From the NCBI GenBank assembly GCA_907163375.1, contig CAJQUW010015625.1:414943-478942 (forward strand): 64,000 nt of DNA, in the 5' to 3' direction. How positions within the stretch are numbered: the first letter of the stretch is position 1; each line of letters opens with the position of its first letter. The stretch comes from Prostheceraeus crozeri (taxonomy: Eukaryota > Platyhelminthes > Polycladida > Euryleptidae). A model generated the notes under the pieces. The model was not told the origin of the DNA. It ran no database searches and saw only the letters and a program-made list of their open reading frames with translations. Made by a program: the position numbers and the translations under genes. Below are positions 1 through 9,730 of this stretch, in pieces.

Positions 1-6
1 AGGACT

Positions 7-285
7 GTGGCTCGGTGGGGTGATGAGAGACAGGCATTTGAGAAGTTGGAGCGCATGAGGGATGAGTGGAATCGTGTGAATGAGGATAGGTTGTTTGAGT
101 TTCACATCCCTATTCGGGATAATCATTTGGACGGTGAAGTCCTCGTCAACCGTAGTGTCGACGAGTCCATCATTTGTTACAATGGCTATCCGACCAAGAA
201 ATGTTTGCATGCCACACTGAGAATGCGCGGACATTTGCATAAATTTTCTGTTAGGAAGCGCGCGAGACTGCCTAAGGATGGCTAA
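7..285 (+). CDS. C-terminal part of coiled-coil protein (copy A), cut by window start
   Basis: This matches the last 90 or so residues of the 393-residue coiled-coil protein of copy B at 29,220-30,398, so the rest of the gene lies before the window. The part seen covers the end of the coiled coil and the conserved C-terminal domain (FHIPIRDNH, then a Cys/His-bearing and basic tail). A GT-AG intron-like stretch follows the stop, at about 291-350. The function is unknown. The first in-frame Met at 7 is internal and not the true start. Confidence 0.7.
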   Translation: MARWGDERQAFEKLERMRDEWNRVNEDRLFEFHIPIRDNHLDGEVLVNRSVDESIICYNGYPTKKCLHATLRMRGHLHKFSVRKRARLPKDG

Positions 286-380
286 CTTGGTAAGTGAAAA
301 GCAAATAAGATAGTATATCCTATTCTAATACATATCATTTTCATTGCAGATCTTTTCCCCGCCTTCACCACCCCATCACG

Positions 381-526
381 TTACTCCCGAGAACGAACCA
401 TCGGCTCTCTTAAGGGCCACCTAGGGGCAAGACATGATAGAACCTCCACGCGGTTTGCCCTAGGCAGTCTTCGGACTGGCGAATACTATCATTAAGTTGA
501 ATCTGCTATCAGTCAACTTGAACGTT
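381..526. repeat. 146-bp cassette-flanking module, copy A1
   Basis: This is one of the near-identical 146-bp modules that recur between the small genes of every element copy. On the minus strand it encodes the C-terminal part of the protein at 910-1290. Here it is followed by a short piece of the 205-bp minisatellite (about 527-548) and then by the TATA box of the acidic gene. Confidence 0.85.
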
Positions 527-590
527 ATGCAGTCGATTGCCATCCCTGAAGCATTCTGATTCGCTGTTGAGCAATTCATTGTTGAAAACC

Positions 591-598
591 CTATATAA
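591..598 (+). promoter_or_regulatory. TATA box of the small acidic gene (copy A)
   Basis: CTATATAA lies 42-49 bp before the ATG at 640. The same box is present at the same distance in copies B, C and D, so a start of transcription near 620 is likely. Confidence 0.6.
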
Positions 599-639
599 GC
601 CAGAAGATTGTAGCGCTTCTCATTCAATTTTAAGTCACG

Positions 640-909
640 ATGGAAGCAACATCTGCTAGTACCATTCCCGACTTCATCATCCTCGACGAGTGGGATGAAG
701 ACAACGCCATTCCCGACTTCATCATCCTCGACGAGTGGGATGAAGAGGATGAGAAGAAGGGGAAGATCAAGAAGATCGTTTGGACGGATGAGGTGTGGAC
801 TCCTAATACCACTCGCATCCGAAAGGTGCCAGATGCACCAGCACGGCTTAGGCGGTATAGGGTATACGAGAACCTAACCGTCATACCTATTGACTATTCA
901 AGCCAATAG
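640..909 (+). CDS. Small acidic protein, 89 aa, with an internal duplication
   Basis: The ORF opens at the first ATG after a TATA box. It encodes an acidic N-terminal half and a more basic C-terminal half ending IPIDYSSQ. Compared with the 84-aa version in copy B, copy A carries a direct repeat of the segment IPDFIILDEWDE in its first 45 residues. I do not recognise the family. It sits between two 146-bp modules, which makes it one of a set of small-gene cassettes. A short acidic protein near the element end could be a regulator, but that is only a guess. Confidence 0.65.
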   Translation: MEATSASTIPDFIILDEWDEDNAIPDFIILDEWDEEDEKKGKIKKIVWTDEVWTPNTTRIRKVPDAPARLRRYRVYENLTVIPIDYSSQ

Positions 910-1290
910 TCATTTTGTTACTCCCGAGAACGAACCATCGGCTCTCTTAAGGGCCACCATGGGGCAAGACATGATAGAACCTCCACGCGGTTTGCCCTGG
1001 GCAGTCTTCGGACTGGCGAATACTATCATTAAGTTGAATCTGCTATCAGTCAACTTGAACGTTGCAAATGAAGTTCGGTGTAATACTTCCTTTCGACGGG
1101 CGTTCCTGTAAAGGGCGGCGGTGAAACCCGTAGCTATGTATACCGCAAGGGACATTCGGCAATGGTCAATCTTGTTAAACCTCTCTGCGGCATGTTTGCA
1201 AGTGATTGCCTCTGTTTCAACGTAGTATGCATTCTCGCCAGGGCGACATTTAGCCAACTGTCGAAGGTTGCCTAAAACTTTCCATTGCAT
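910..1290 (-). CDS. Conserved unknown protein, 126 aa
   Basis: This ORF is open in copies A, B, C and E with almost no change, while opposing frames in the same stretch vary. That supports the minus strand as the coding one. The N-terminal part is rich in Cys and charged residues (LAKCRPG, ITCKH); the C-terminal part (KLTDSRFNLMIVFASPKTAQ) is the segment copied in the 146-bp modules. An upstream ORF at 1312-1509 on the same strand may be its first exon, because GT-AG-like signals lie between them, but I could not fix a donor that keeps the frame. No known domain is recognised. Its 3' end abuts the acidic gene tail to tail. Confidence 0.65.
   Translation of the reverse strand: MQWKVLGNLRQLAKCRPGENAYYVETEAITCKHAAERFNKIDHCRMSLAVYIATGFTAALYRNARRKEVLHRTSFATFKLTDSRFNLMIVFASPKTAQGKPRGGSIMSCPMVALKRADGSFSGVTK
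918..1063. repeat. 146-bp module, copy A2 (parent copy inside the gene)
   Basis: This copy is the C-terminal coding part of the minus-strand gene at 910-1290, so it may be the source of the other modules. It differs from the copy at 381-526 by a few substitutions only. Confidence 0.85.
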
Positions 1291-1311
1291 ACGTTATGAG
1301 AACCATGAGTT

Positions 1312-1509
1312 CTACCTGTCTCTATCAATGAGACGAATTGATGAATGGAATGAAATGGGAGGACACTCACGCGCCACACGCAACATAACACACTTCTCTC
1401 TTCCGTAGTCTAACAAGCTCTTTACACATGGATCGCAGTCGATTGCTATCCCTGTATCAGAAGTGTAAGCTATCTTAATTTTATTTGACACTATTTCATC
1501 TACCATCAT
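1312..1509 (-). CDS. ORF, 65 aa, possible first exon of the 126-aa gene
   Basis: The ORF reads MMVDEIVSNK, then GIAIDCDPCVKSLLDYG, then a Cys- and Arg-bearing tail. The middle segment is encoded by the 205-bp tandem unit, so it is repeated wherever that unit is. A branch- and acceptor-like stretch (about 1316-1335 read on the minus strand) precedes the 126-aa ORF. It may be an exon or a short separate gene. Confidence 0.35.
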   Translation of the reverse strand: MMVDEIVSNKIKIAYTSDTGIAIDCDPCVKSLLDYGREKCVMLRVARECPPISFHSSIRLIDRDR

Positions 1510-1815
1510 CGCCCATATGAAATGTTATAAGATTTACAAGTTAGACTAAGCGTGCTACTATTTCCAAATGAAAAAGTATACATGGTTAAATCATCCACTT
1601 AAGCCCATCCGTAGTCTAACAAGCTCTTTACACATGGATCGCAGTCGATTGCTATCCCTGTATCAGAAGTGTAAGCCATCTTAATTTTATTTAACACATT
1701 TTCATGTACCATCATCGCCCATATGAAATGTTATAAGATTTACAAGTTAGACTAAGCGTGCTACTATTTCCAAATGAAGAAGTATACATGGTTAAATCAT
1801 CCACTGAAGCCCCAT
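1403..1815. repeat. 205-bp minisatellite, two units (copy A)
   Basis: Two direct units of about 206 bp start at 1403 and 1609. Each includes a stretch which on the minus strand reads GIAIDCDPCVKSLLDYG, followed by AT-rich sequence. Copies B and E hold three units, C and D four. Confidence 0.85.
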
Positions 1816-1862
1816 TCAAGTAAGTCAGTATGAAAGCAAAGATAATACGAAATAAAAATTTA

Positions 1863-2312
1863 TTATGGCATGTATTTCAAAAGGTCTTCATCGTCAATAT
1901 CGTCACAGAGTCTGACTTCTTCACATAGATCGCAAAAACAGTTCATTTGCTTCAGTCGTTCTTCTACCGCGAGCCTCACTTTGTCGATGTACTCCCACTC
2001 CACCATAGTTCGTGGCTGGGAGTTGGGGGTGTACCATTCCCATAATTGGTGGAGGAATTTGGTGCTGGTGATCTCCATCACATCATCAGTATCGTACTGC
2101 AGATACTTCCACCTCACGCCTGTTAAGTCGGGACACTCCTTCTCACATACACTCTCTTCGTCGTCCGCTGGTAATGACAACTTTCTGATATTGTCCAGTC
2201 GGCATATTTTCTCCACCTTCCCCTTCGTTGGAGCGTTTGGTGCAACGAGCGCCATTGGTGTTGAGCATGGAGAAGAGAATTTTGTGCTCGGCGTTGTCGG
2301 AGGGCTTGTCAT
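1863..2312 (-). CDS. Acidic protein, 149 aa, divergent from polymerase gene
   Basis: The ORF starts MTSPPTTPST and has a Ser/Pro/Thr-rich head. It has a central W-K-Y-L-Q-Y-D segment (about residues 68-75), a W-E-W-Y-T-P segment and a Cys-x2-Cys pair (CFCDLC) near the end. The tail is acidic (DDIDDEDLLKYMP). All copies encode it (145 aa in B and C). It is transcribed away from the polymerase gene across a 280-bp intergenic promoter region, and an AATAAA signal overlaps its stop codon (1859-1864 on the minus strand). I do not recognise the family. Early regulatory function is possible from its position only. Confidence 0.7.
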   Translation of the reverse strand: MTSPPTTPSTKFSSPCSTPMALVAPNAPTKGKVEKICRLDNIRKLSLPADDEESVCEKECPDLTGVRWKYLQYDTDDVMEITSTKFLHQLWEWYTPNSQPRTMVEWEYIDKVRLAVEERLKQMNCFCDLCEEVRLCDDIDDEDLLKYMP

Positions 2313-2409
2313 GTTGACTGTGAATAATAACTTTGAAATGTTTTCTAATTCTTAAGTATCAACAAGCAACCAATCAGAATGAACAGCCAATGAATGATGA
2401 ATATGAAAG

Positions 2410-2420
2410 TATATATATAA
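2410..2420 (+). promoter_or_regulatory. TATA box of the polymerase gene (copy A)
   Basis: The AT stretch TATATATATAA lies about 170 bp before the start-codon exon at 2591. The equivalent TATATAA box is present in copy B at 33,191-33,197. The untranslated leader between them has several AAGTGAA-like repeats. Confidence 0.6.
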
Positions 2421-2590
2421 AGTGACATTCGTGTCATTTCACTTTGTCTTTGAGACGTATAAGTGAAGTGTTCTCTGGCGAATTCTGTTATTATTTGAGG
2501 CGTACAAGTGAACTCCTCTCTCGTGAATTAGAAGTTTGAGTGAAGTCTCTATCTTGTTGAAGTATCAACCTAAAACTTGATTTCGTTGAA

Positions 2591-5500
2591 ATGGTAAGTT
2601 GAAAATTTCTTCACTCATCTCCCTCAAACGTGTGGCTAATAGCATCTTCCTCAATTTCAGGCATCAACTTCATCACCAACACCCTCCCTTCTCGAGGAAA
2701 GTTTAGAGTTGTTGAGTCAAAGTAGGTTGTAACAATACACTGAGACTTGAACAGAGATGATAGAATGATTTCTCTTTCAGGTGATGTGAGTTCCAGCTCA
2801 GGACTCTCGCGACAAGGCAACGAGTGGGAATGTGCCGACTGCGGACATATGTTTACAAGGAAGCACAGTCTCCTTCGACACATCAAACAACGTGTGTGTC
2901 AACGCAAAGCGGCGTCAATCTCCGGAGGTGAAGTTGATTCTGACGATGACATCTCCTTTCCTTGCGATTTGTGCCCTCTTTCTTTTGATAGTCACTTTCA
3001 GCGATCTTCGCACAGACTTCAACACACGCATGCAAATGATCACTACACCAACGGTACCTCTACCATCTCCCTCATTAATGTTTCACATAATAATTTAGTA
3101 CGCGACTACTGCATGGAGTCCAATACTCAAATAGTAGATTTTCCTGACTGGCTCCTTCAAAATTCAAACATTATCGAAGCGCTCTTCAACAATTTAGACA
3201 ATTTTAGAATGAAGGCGCTCATCTACCTTAAACTAAAATATATTAAAATAGATTTTCAAACGGGTCAAGTGACGGAGAGAATACAGTTTCATGTTCCTTC
3301 CTCTTCCGCAACCGAAGTTGTAGACTGCGAGTCTTGGCTAAATTTTCACATTCAATGTTTAAAATCAAATGTAGATAAATTCAATCAACGCGACAGCGCT
3401 CTCATTTTTGATGGTGTGGACTCAGCCATATTCAAAATTTCCCTATTAGAAAGTCATGCAGCTCGAGGCACATTTAAACTACCAAAAACGTTGTATAATA
3501 AGAAAGCTGTCATCAATGTCGATTGTAAATAGCAGTGTTTCAAATACGCAGTCCTATCCATCCTTCACTATAATGATATCAACGCGCATCGAGATCGCAC
3601 CTATAGCTATAGACAGTGGGAGGATGAACTAGACTTTGAAGGTTGTGATAGTAACAACATGAAAATCAAAGATGTAGAAACGTTCGAAAAACATAATAAG
3701 ATTAAAATTGTCGTTCACGTGTGGGAGAAGGGGTTGAAGGGTGCCCGCTATAATTCACGTTCAACTTGTTATGAACGTGTAGTCAACCTCTTATTAGTAA
3801 AACAAGATGATAGCGAGGAATGGCACTACTGTGGTATTCCCAAAATCTCTCGCTTGTACACACACTTGGGGCACTCTAAAAGAGGTGAACATTTTGTATG
3901 CGACCCCTGCATCCGCTCCTTTTGGAGTAAAGATAAATTTGAAACTCACTATGAATGGTGCAAGCGAGGTAAATTACAAATGGAACGCATGCCCAAAGAT
4001 AAAATATTTTCACATAGGGATAATGGTGACGAATTAAGTCCCCTGCGTGTCATTTACGCAGACATAGAATGCTACATTGATGATATCATCCACAAGCCAG
4101 CAGCCATATCCCGCTATGAAGTATGGCATGACCACTTTAGAAATAGGCAAAACAAAATGCATGCTTGGCAAGGTGAAGATTGTATTTCAAAATTTCTAGA
4201 ATTTCTCGATAAAGCTGCTAAATTTCAACAATCATATGATTCCCAATTGCAGCGTAAGTCACTACATATGTCAGATGAAGACAAACAAAAATTTGAAAGT
4301 TGCACATCCTGTCCTAAATGTCATAAAACGTTTGATGACGATAAAATTAAGAAAGTGCGTGATCATGATCACATCACTGGTAAATTTAGAAACGCACTCT
4401 GCTCCAAATGTAACTTTTCACTTAGGTTGAGACGTCGTGTACTACCCGTCATTTTTCATGACTTTAAGGGCTATGACAGTCATATGCTCATAAAAGGAAG
4501 GTTGAGCCAGATGAAATCGTGGCCGTTTAATGTAATAGCGCAAATGAGAGAAAAATTCATGGCAATGACAGCAAAAGTACCGGTAGATAAAACTAAAGAA
4601 AATAAGACAGTCTTCTTCGAAATAAAATTTTTAGATTCATTCCAATTCATGTCAGCGTCACTAGCTTCTCTCGTTCGTAATCTCAAGTTTCTTCCCCATA
4701 GTCAAACTTTGAAGAAACACTATCCAAACTTAACGGATGAAATAATCACTCGCAAAGGAGTCTTTCCTTATGCGTATTTTAGCTCAATGTCTAAACTAAA
4801 TGAAACAACCCTTCCTTCCATTGACAAATTCCAAAACGATTTGACGGGTGAAGATTGTCCAGTAGAGGACTATGAACATGCTCAAGAGGCATGGTTAAAA
4901 TTTGATTGTAAAACGTTTGGCGATTATATGATCGCTTACTTAGAATTAGATGTCATTTTGCTGGCTGATGTCTTTCAGGAATTTCGACGAGTGGCATTAG
5001 AAGAAGACAAATTAGATCCTGTCCACTTTGTCAGTATACCAGCCATGTCCTTTAAATCAGCCTTTAAAATGACTGGTGAGACCATCCATCTCTTACAAGA
5101 CCCCAAGATGTATAATATATTTGAGCGCGGAATACGCGGTGGTCTCACATTTGTGAATAAACATCACATAAAATCTAAAACAGTAGGTAATGATCATATC
5201 CACCTAAAGTACTATGACCAAAATAATTTATATGGCAGTTCACTGTCTAAACCACTACATCACTCCGAGTTTAGTTGGTTAAATCAAGATGAGCTTGCGT
5301 ATTACTCCAACCCTTCAAACATTCTGAAGATTCCAGATGAATGTGATTGGGGATATTATTTTGAAGTGGATTTGATTTATCCAAATAGTATTAAAAATAA
5401 AACTGCTGATTTCCCACTCGCACCTGAATCTGGTGAAGTGACTGAAGATTTGTTTTCACCATTCATGTCACAATTTCATAATAACTTAACAGAGTGTGGA

Positions 5501-6565
5501 CAGCCAAGGTACAAACCATGCCGCAAACTTTTGCTCACCCAATATGATAAGACAAATTATCTCGTGCACTTCTGCATACTAAAATTCTATTTAGAAATGA
5601 GCATGCTTCTAAAGTCAGTTCACCGCATTATCAAATTTAGACAGAAAGCCTTCCTCAAACCCTACATGGATAGTAACAGTCAAAAACGTGCACTAGCCCA
5701 AAATAATTTTGAAAAAGATTTTTATAAATATAAGAATAACAGTCTTTTCGGAAAGACCATGGAGGATGTTAGAAAACGCATAAACTACAAACTAGTCACT
5801 GATGATCAAAAATATCACAAATTGACCTCATCACCTCTTTTCATTGATAGAGACATTATCGATGAGGATCTTGTAGGTGTTAAAATGATAAAATCTGAAG
5901 TTGAGTTGTGCAAACCCATCTATATTGGGCAAGCCGTTTTAGATTATTCCAAGCTTGAAATGTATCAACTCTTCTACAAAATATTAAAACCATGCCCTCT
6001 CGTAAAAGAGGTTCGCTTGCTGGGTGGTGATACAGATAGTTTCTTTTTAGGAATTACCACTCAAAAAGATTTAAATTTTAATGAAGTAGCTAAGTCATTA
6101 GAAAAATATTTCGATACATCTAACTACAATCCCACTCATCCACTCTATTCCATACAGAATAAAGCCAAACTTGGTTGTTTTAAGGATGAAACAGCAGGAA
6201 AGGAAATAGATGAGATGATTCTCCTCCGTCCTAAAATGTATTCCATGAAATGAAAAGAATGTGCAGATAGTATTAAGCGCGCTAAAGGTATATCAAAATC
6301 CATTGTTCACAAAATGAAACATCGGTCCTATAAGAAGGCCTATAAAAATAAAACTATAACGTTTGTCAATATGACAATCTTAAAATCTCAAGTTCATACT
6401 GTGAAAATGCACACGTTCAAGAAACGAGCGCATTCAGCATTGGAGGATAAGAGGTGTTGGATAGGACATAACACATCTCTTCCACATGGACATCCTGACA
6501 CAAACGTACCTCCACCCAAAAGAATAAAACTCACGCTACCACATTCAGGAGATGTATTGACATAA
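2591..6565 (+). pseudogene. POLB: Protein-primed DNA polymerase B (copy A), broken
   Basis: This is the Polinton replicative polymerase, which copies the linear genome from a protein primer. N-terminal Cys/His fingers (WECADC, FPCDLC) are followed by a CFKYAVLSILH domain typical of these polymerases. The exonuclease motifs are YADIEC (about 4057), F-H-x-F-K-G-Y-D-S (about 4456) and YLELD (about 4937). A Cys/His HNH-like insert lies near 4303-4410. Polymerase motifs are YYDQNNLYG (about 5210), KNNSLFGKTM (about 5730) and GGDTDS (about 6023). The gene seems spliced: the first exon is just ATG (2591-2593), with GT-AG introns at 2594-2660 and 2722-2780. The copy is broken at about two points. Confidence 0.93.
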
Positions 6566-6713
6566 TCAACTTTAACTCAGTATTTTGATGTTGCTTTTTG
6601 TAGATATACATGGTTGTTTTATGTATCGCATGAGATCGTTTCTTCCTTGTGATTATATGCCTACAGTTAGCCCATTCCCCCTATATCTGTGAAAAGAATT
6701 TTTCATACACATA

Positions 6714-6729
6714 TTTTTATTTCAATAAA
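6714..6729. terminator. Bidirectional poly(A) signals between convergent genes
   Basis: TTTTTATTTCAATAAA carries an AATAAA on each strand within 16 bp, serving the polymerase gene from the left and the gene at 6745-7560 from the right. The same compact arrangement occurs at 10,984-11,019. Confidence 0.6.
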
Positions 6730-6744
6730 CATATCACAATGACT

Positions 6745-7560
6745 TCACTTTGTTTTCCGAAACACTAAAGTTACGAGGGATTTAGTATCTTTCACATGGA
6801 TGCACTCTTGTAAACCATTGGTAATTTTGATAGCAATAGAGGGTATAGTTTGTTTGACGACGGGATGATAGAAAATAGATTCAAACATCTTCTCGACTAT
6901 TCCATATGAAGCGTCTTTATCATGAATGAAATCACGTAAAATGTATTCTTTTTTCTCACCAACAGAAATAGGTATAATCAAATCACTTTGAATGTAAAGG
7001 TGCTGTTCATGATTATCAAGTGTCATTGGTGTTTCTATACCAATCGTATGCGCAGCAGCAAACACAGTTTGTAGCATTGAAAAACCAAAGAGTTTTTTCA
7101 AATTTTTACTCAATTGACATTGAATGTCATCACCCAGTTTCAGAACAACGCGTTGATTTTTAATTGAAAACGAAATGTGGTGTGTCTTTACATCATATTT
7201 ACTTTTCATCACATGCTTCAACTTCTGTTGTATATAAGGATTTACTACATGAATGAAGCTTTCAACTGTATGATATAGACGCGGCATTATATTGATAGCA
7301 ACTTTAGATTCTTCATAAGACTGGTAAATTTTTTTGATGCGATCACCAAAGATGTCCACCCACCATTCATCATTAACTGAATCAGCTTTAGTGTGATATT
7401 CATGAGAAGCATATACCAGACCGCTTCCAATAATAGGGGTTGGATGTCTTACAAAATGACGCAAGGTTGGAGAGAAATAAACTGTAAGTTTGTCATTATA
7501 TTTCTGAATAACCAACTTATTTTTGTCCGCCATCATTTTCTCTCCATACTTCTTACCCAC
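6745..7560 (-). CDS. Protein of the G-x-W-E-V-G family, C-terminal type domain
   Basis: The 271-residue ORF has a body of alternating hydrophobic strands (HISFSIKNQRVVLKL, QHLYIQSDLIIPISVGEKK) and ends in I-A-I-K-I-T-N-G, V-T-L-V-F-R. Its layout resembles the second half of the protein at 8362-9588, which shows the same order (HISFSEKEGVLSL, then YFQIYSNIGEDVRVG, then IDIAIYDD). Directly upstream, the ORF at 7620-8303 carries the matching first-half domain. The pair therefore looks like one gene of the family, broken here. Families with this architecture occur in many invertebrate genomes next to Polinton genes. A virion or host-contact role is inference. Confidence 0.6.
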   Translation of the reverse strand: MGKKYGEKMMADKNKLVIQKYNDKLTVYFSPTLRHFVRHPTPIIGSGLVYASHEYHTKADSVNDEWWVDIFGDRIKKIYQSYEESKVAINIMPRLYHTVESFIHVVNPYIQQKLKHVMKSKYDVKTHHISFSIKNQRVVLKLGDDIQCQLSKNLKKLFGFSMLQTVFAAAHTIGIETPMTLDNHEQHLYIQSDLIIPISVGEKKEYILRDFIHDKDASYGIVEKMFESIFYHPVVKQTIPSIAIKITNGLQECIHVKDTKSLVTLVFRKTK

Positions 7561-7619
7561 AGTCTCATTCCATCGTTTTACTAACTCAATAAGTGATCAA
7601 GGTTGAACACCACGCTTTT

Positions 7620-8303
7620 TCAAATGATGCGTTCTTCGCATTCTACAACATCTTCATCAAATATTTTAAATTTATAATGAAATTTGTTGATTCGATTTGA
7701 ATAAACTTTTTTAACATTTGCAGTAGCAATTGACGTTAGATGTAGTCCATGGCCAAAACCGAGATATGGATAGAATTCATTATCCAACCTCAGTGTAGGA
7801 CATTTAGTAAAAGAATGAAAGCGAAGGAACTGTCTCCCACTCCAATGATAGATAGTAAACTCATAAACTTTCTGATCCTTATTCTTCATGATGGAAGTAT
7901 TACCACTGTTGAATGCCTTAATAATTTTCTCATTCCCAAATGGACCATAATAATCTGATTTTATCTGAATCCATTCATAGTTCCACTTTCCATCTGACGT
8001 TAAATTGTATGGGAACTGGAATGCATTATTCATCGTTATTCCATCATGGGTGCGAGGAGTCAATATCATTTCTTCCAAATCATTCACATTCTGAATATTG
8101 GTATCATAGCAAATACTAGAAACGCCAACCTCCCATTCACCTTCTAAATGTAGTGGGCGATTTAATTCTACTCGATAGTCTGATGGTTTATTATTAGGAA
8201 ATTTATTCATAGAAGCATTACTGGGCAAGTAGATTAGAAACGAGCCCTTATTTTCACTTTCCATATTATTCACATTGGAAAATATATTAGCATACTTTTG
8301 CAT
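7620..8303 (-). CDS. Protein of the G-x-W-E-V-G family, N-terminal type domain
   Basis: The 227-residue ORF holds the motif set FLIYLPSNAS (about residue 22), F-P-N-N-K-P-S-D-Y-R-V-E-L and L-H-L-E-G-E-W-E-V-G-V-S-S-I. This arrangement, a short N-terminal strand followed by a P-x-N-x(n)-F/Y-x-V-x-L block and then G-x-W-E-V, marks a family I know from many animal Polinton-associated proteins. The remainder is Tyr- and Phe-rich and likely beta-structured. Position is between the polymerase and the rightward transcription genes, on the strand opposite both. No enzymatic motif is seen. Confidence 0.6.
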   Translation of the reverse strand: MQKYANIFSNVNNMESENKGSFLIYLPSNASMNKFPNNKPSDYRVELNRPLHLEGEWEVGVSSICYDTNIQNVNDLEEMILTPRTHDGITMNNAFQFPYNLTSDGKWNYEWIQIKSDYYGPFGNEKIIKAFNSGNTSIMKNKDQKVYEFTIYHWSGRQFLRFHSFTKCPTLRLDNEFYPYLGFGHGLHLTSIATANVKKVYSNRINKFHYKFKIFDEDVVECEERII

Positions 8304-8361
8304 TAACTCTTCATTCGGAAATGGAGTGTGATACTTGTTACAGCATCTTTATGAAAAGGAA

Positions 8362-9588
8362 TCAACGCATCATCGCACAATCGTCATAAATTGCAATATC
8401 AATTTGTGGGATGTAGTTTGATTTCAGCTTTGTATAATGCACTTTCTTGAAAGTATGCTCAGATAAAATACTGCAGCTTTTTGGCTGGTATGGTATCATT
8501 GCTAGCAATGGAGCTTCAACATCTCCCACACGTACATCTTCACCAATATTGGAATATATCTGAAAATAGTTAATACGACGCGATAGTGACATGTCTGCGC
8601 TAGCTTTGGTTACAGTACCACTTTTAAAGATATTTTGATCAAAACCCAAAATGTCCATTAGAGTTTTATCCATAATTAGTTCAATACCTTTTCCACTTAT
8701 AGTGAGAGACAAAACACCTTCTTTTTCAGAAAATGAAATATGTTGCTCATTAATCACTTCATTTAAATAATCTACAACCAATTTAACCGAAGTAATAATG
8801 CGAGGCATCAACACTCTTGTTTCATGTAAGATACCACCTAAAGGCTCTACACACTTTCTGTATAAAGATACGGTCCATTCTGTATCAAATTGATTTGACC
8901 TTTCACATGGTAAATGTTGCATATCAGATTTTCCATGAACAGCTGCAGAACGATGTCGTAAGAACTGATGAAAATCTTTTGAACAAACTAATACTAGATC
9001 ATCATCATTTAATTTACTTATTGCAATATGATTAGATGATTTGATATAAGTCAATGTTGCTACTTGTTTACCATCAACTCGAAGGAGATAATTAAATTTC
9101 TTCAATAATGTTTCAGGAGTCATGTTTGTCTTTCGTGGCTTAATCACAATCTTCTTCACCAACGTCTTCTCTTTTTTTGGAACAAGATCTACATAATAAT
9201 CTTCCTCTCGATATATTAACTGTTTATGACCACTTGGGTGGTAATTAACGTTATAATTATCATAGCTTGTTAAGGCGCTAGCGAGGTAACCTAAATCATT
9301 TCTTAAACTTGGACTTAAGCCAACAATCCAATCTTTCTGAACTACATGATGTACATAATTATGATCATCATTGTGCGGAGTAAATTGGATGATGTTTCTA
9401 CCCTCTTTATTCAGGAAATCATATATAAACTTTTTACATGATAAGAGATCTTTCTTTGGCCACTGTGGAATGTATACTCGGCATACCTTTTCACATTGGT
9501 AAGCAGCTGTACGTCTCATATTAATAGTCATCACCTCATGATCAAAAGTATAGACACAGTTGCTATAAACAAGTTGAGTGACACCCAC
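8362..9588 (-). CDS. Large G-x-W-E-V-G family protein, 408 aa or longer
   Basis: The ORF shows both halves of the family: V-T-Q-L-V-Y at the very start is the end of the W-E-V block, and residues about 290-400 form the second beta-rich domain. Part of the N-terminal family motif lies just upstream of the annotated Met, so the Met at 9588 is unlikely to be the original start and this copy may be broken near its beginning. The middle contains Lys-rich and Tyr-rich stretches. It is a paralogue of the 6745-8303 pair and is probably the older, complete form of the family in this element. A structural or spike-like role is possible but unproven. Confidence 0.6.
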   Translation of the reverse strand: MGVTQLVYSNCVYTFDHEVMTINMRRTAAYQCEKVCRVYIPQWPKKDLLSCKKFIYDFLNKEGRNIIQFTPHNDDHNYVHHVVQKDWIVGLSPSLRNDLGYLASALTSYDNYNVNYHPSGHKQLIYREEDYYVDLVPKKEKTLVKKIVIKPRKTNMTPETLLKKFNYLLRVDGKQVATLTYIKSSNHIAISKLNDDDLVLVCSKDFHQFLRHRSAAVHGKSDMQHLPCERSNQFDTEWTVSLYRKCVEPLGGILHETRVLMPRIITSVKLVVDYLNEVINEQHISFSEKEGVLSLTISGKGIELIMDKTLMDILGFDQNIFKSGTVTKASADMSLSRRINYFQIYSNIGEDVRVGDVEAPLLAMIPYQPKSCSILSEHTFKKVHYTKLKSNYIPQIDIAIYDDCAMMR

Positions 9589-9730
9589 TTCCCACTTTCC
9601 ATTTAGCTGTTGTATATGATCAATGGGAGTAGAAAAGAGTGCGGCTCGATTACTAGCAAATCTATTTGCGGCCGCATTTTGCTAAGCAAAATATGATAAA
9701 ACGACATTTTGATATTGCTGATCTGCGGCT

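Noticed and set aside
890-1111. Plus-strand frame across the 146-bp module (also at 31,464 and 49,917)
   Set aside because: It recurs only because the module recurs; the minus-strand gene with its longer conserved frame is the better candidate.
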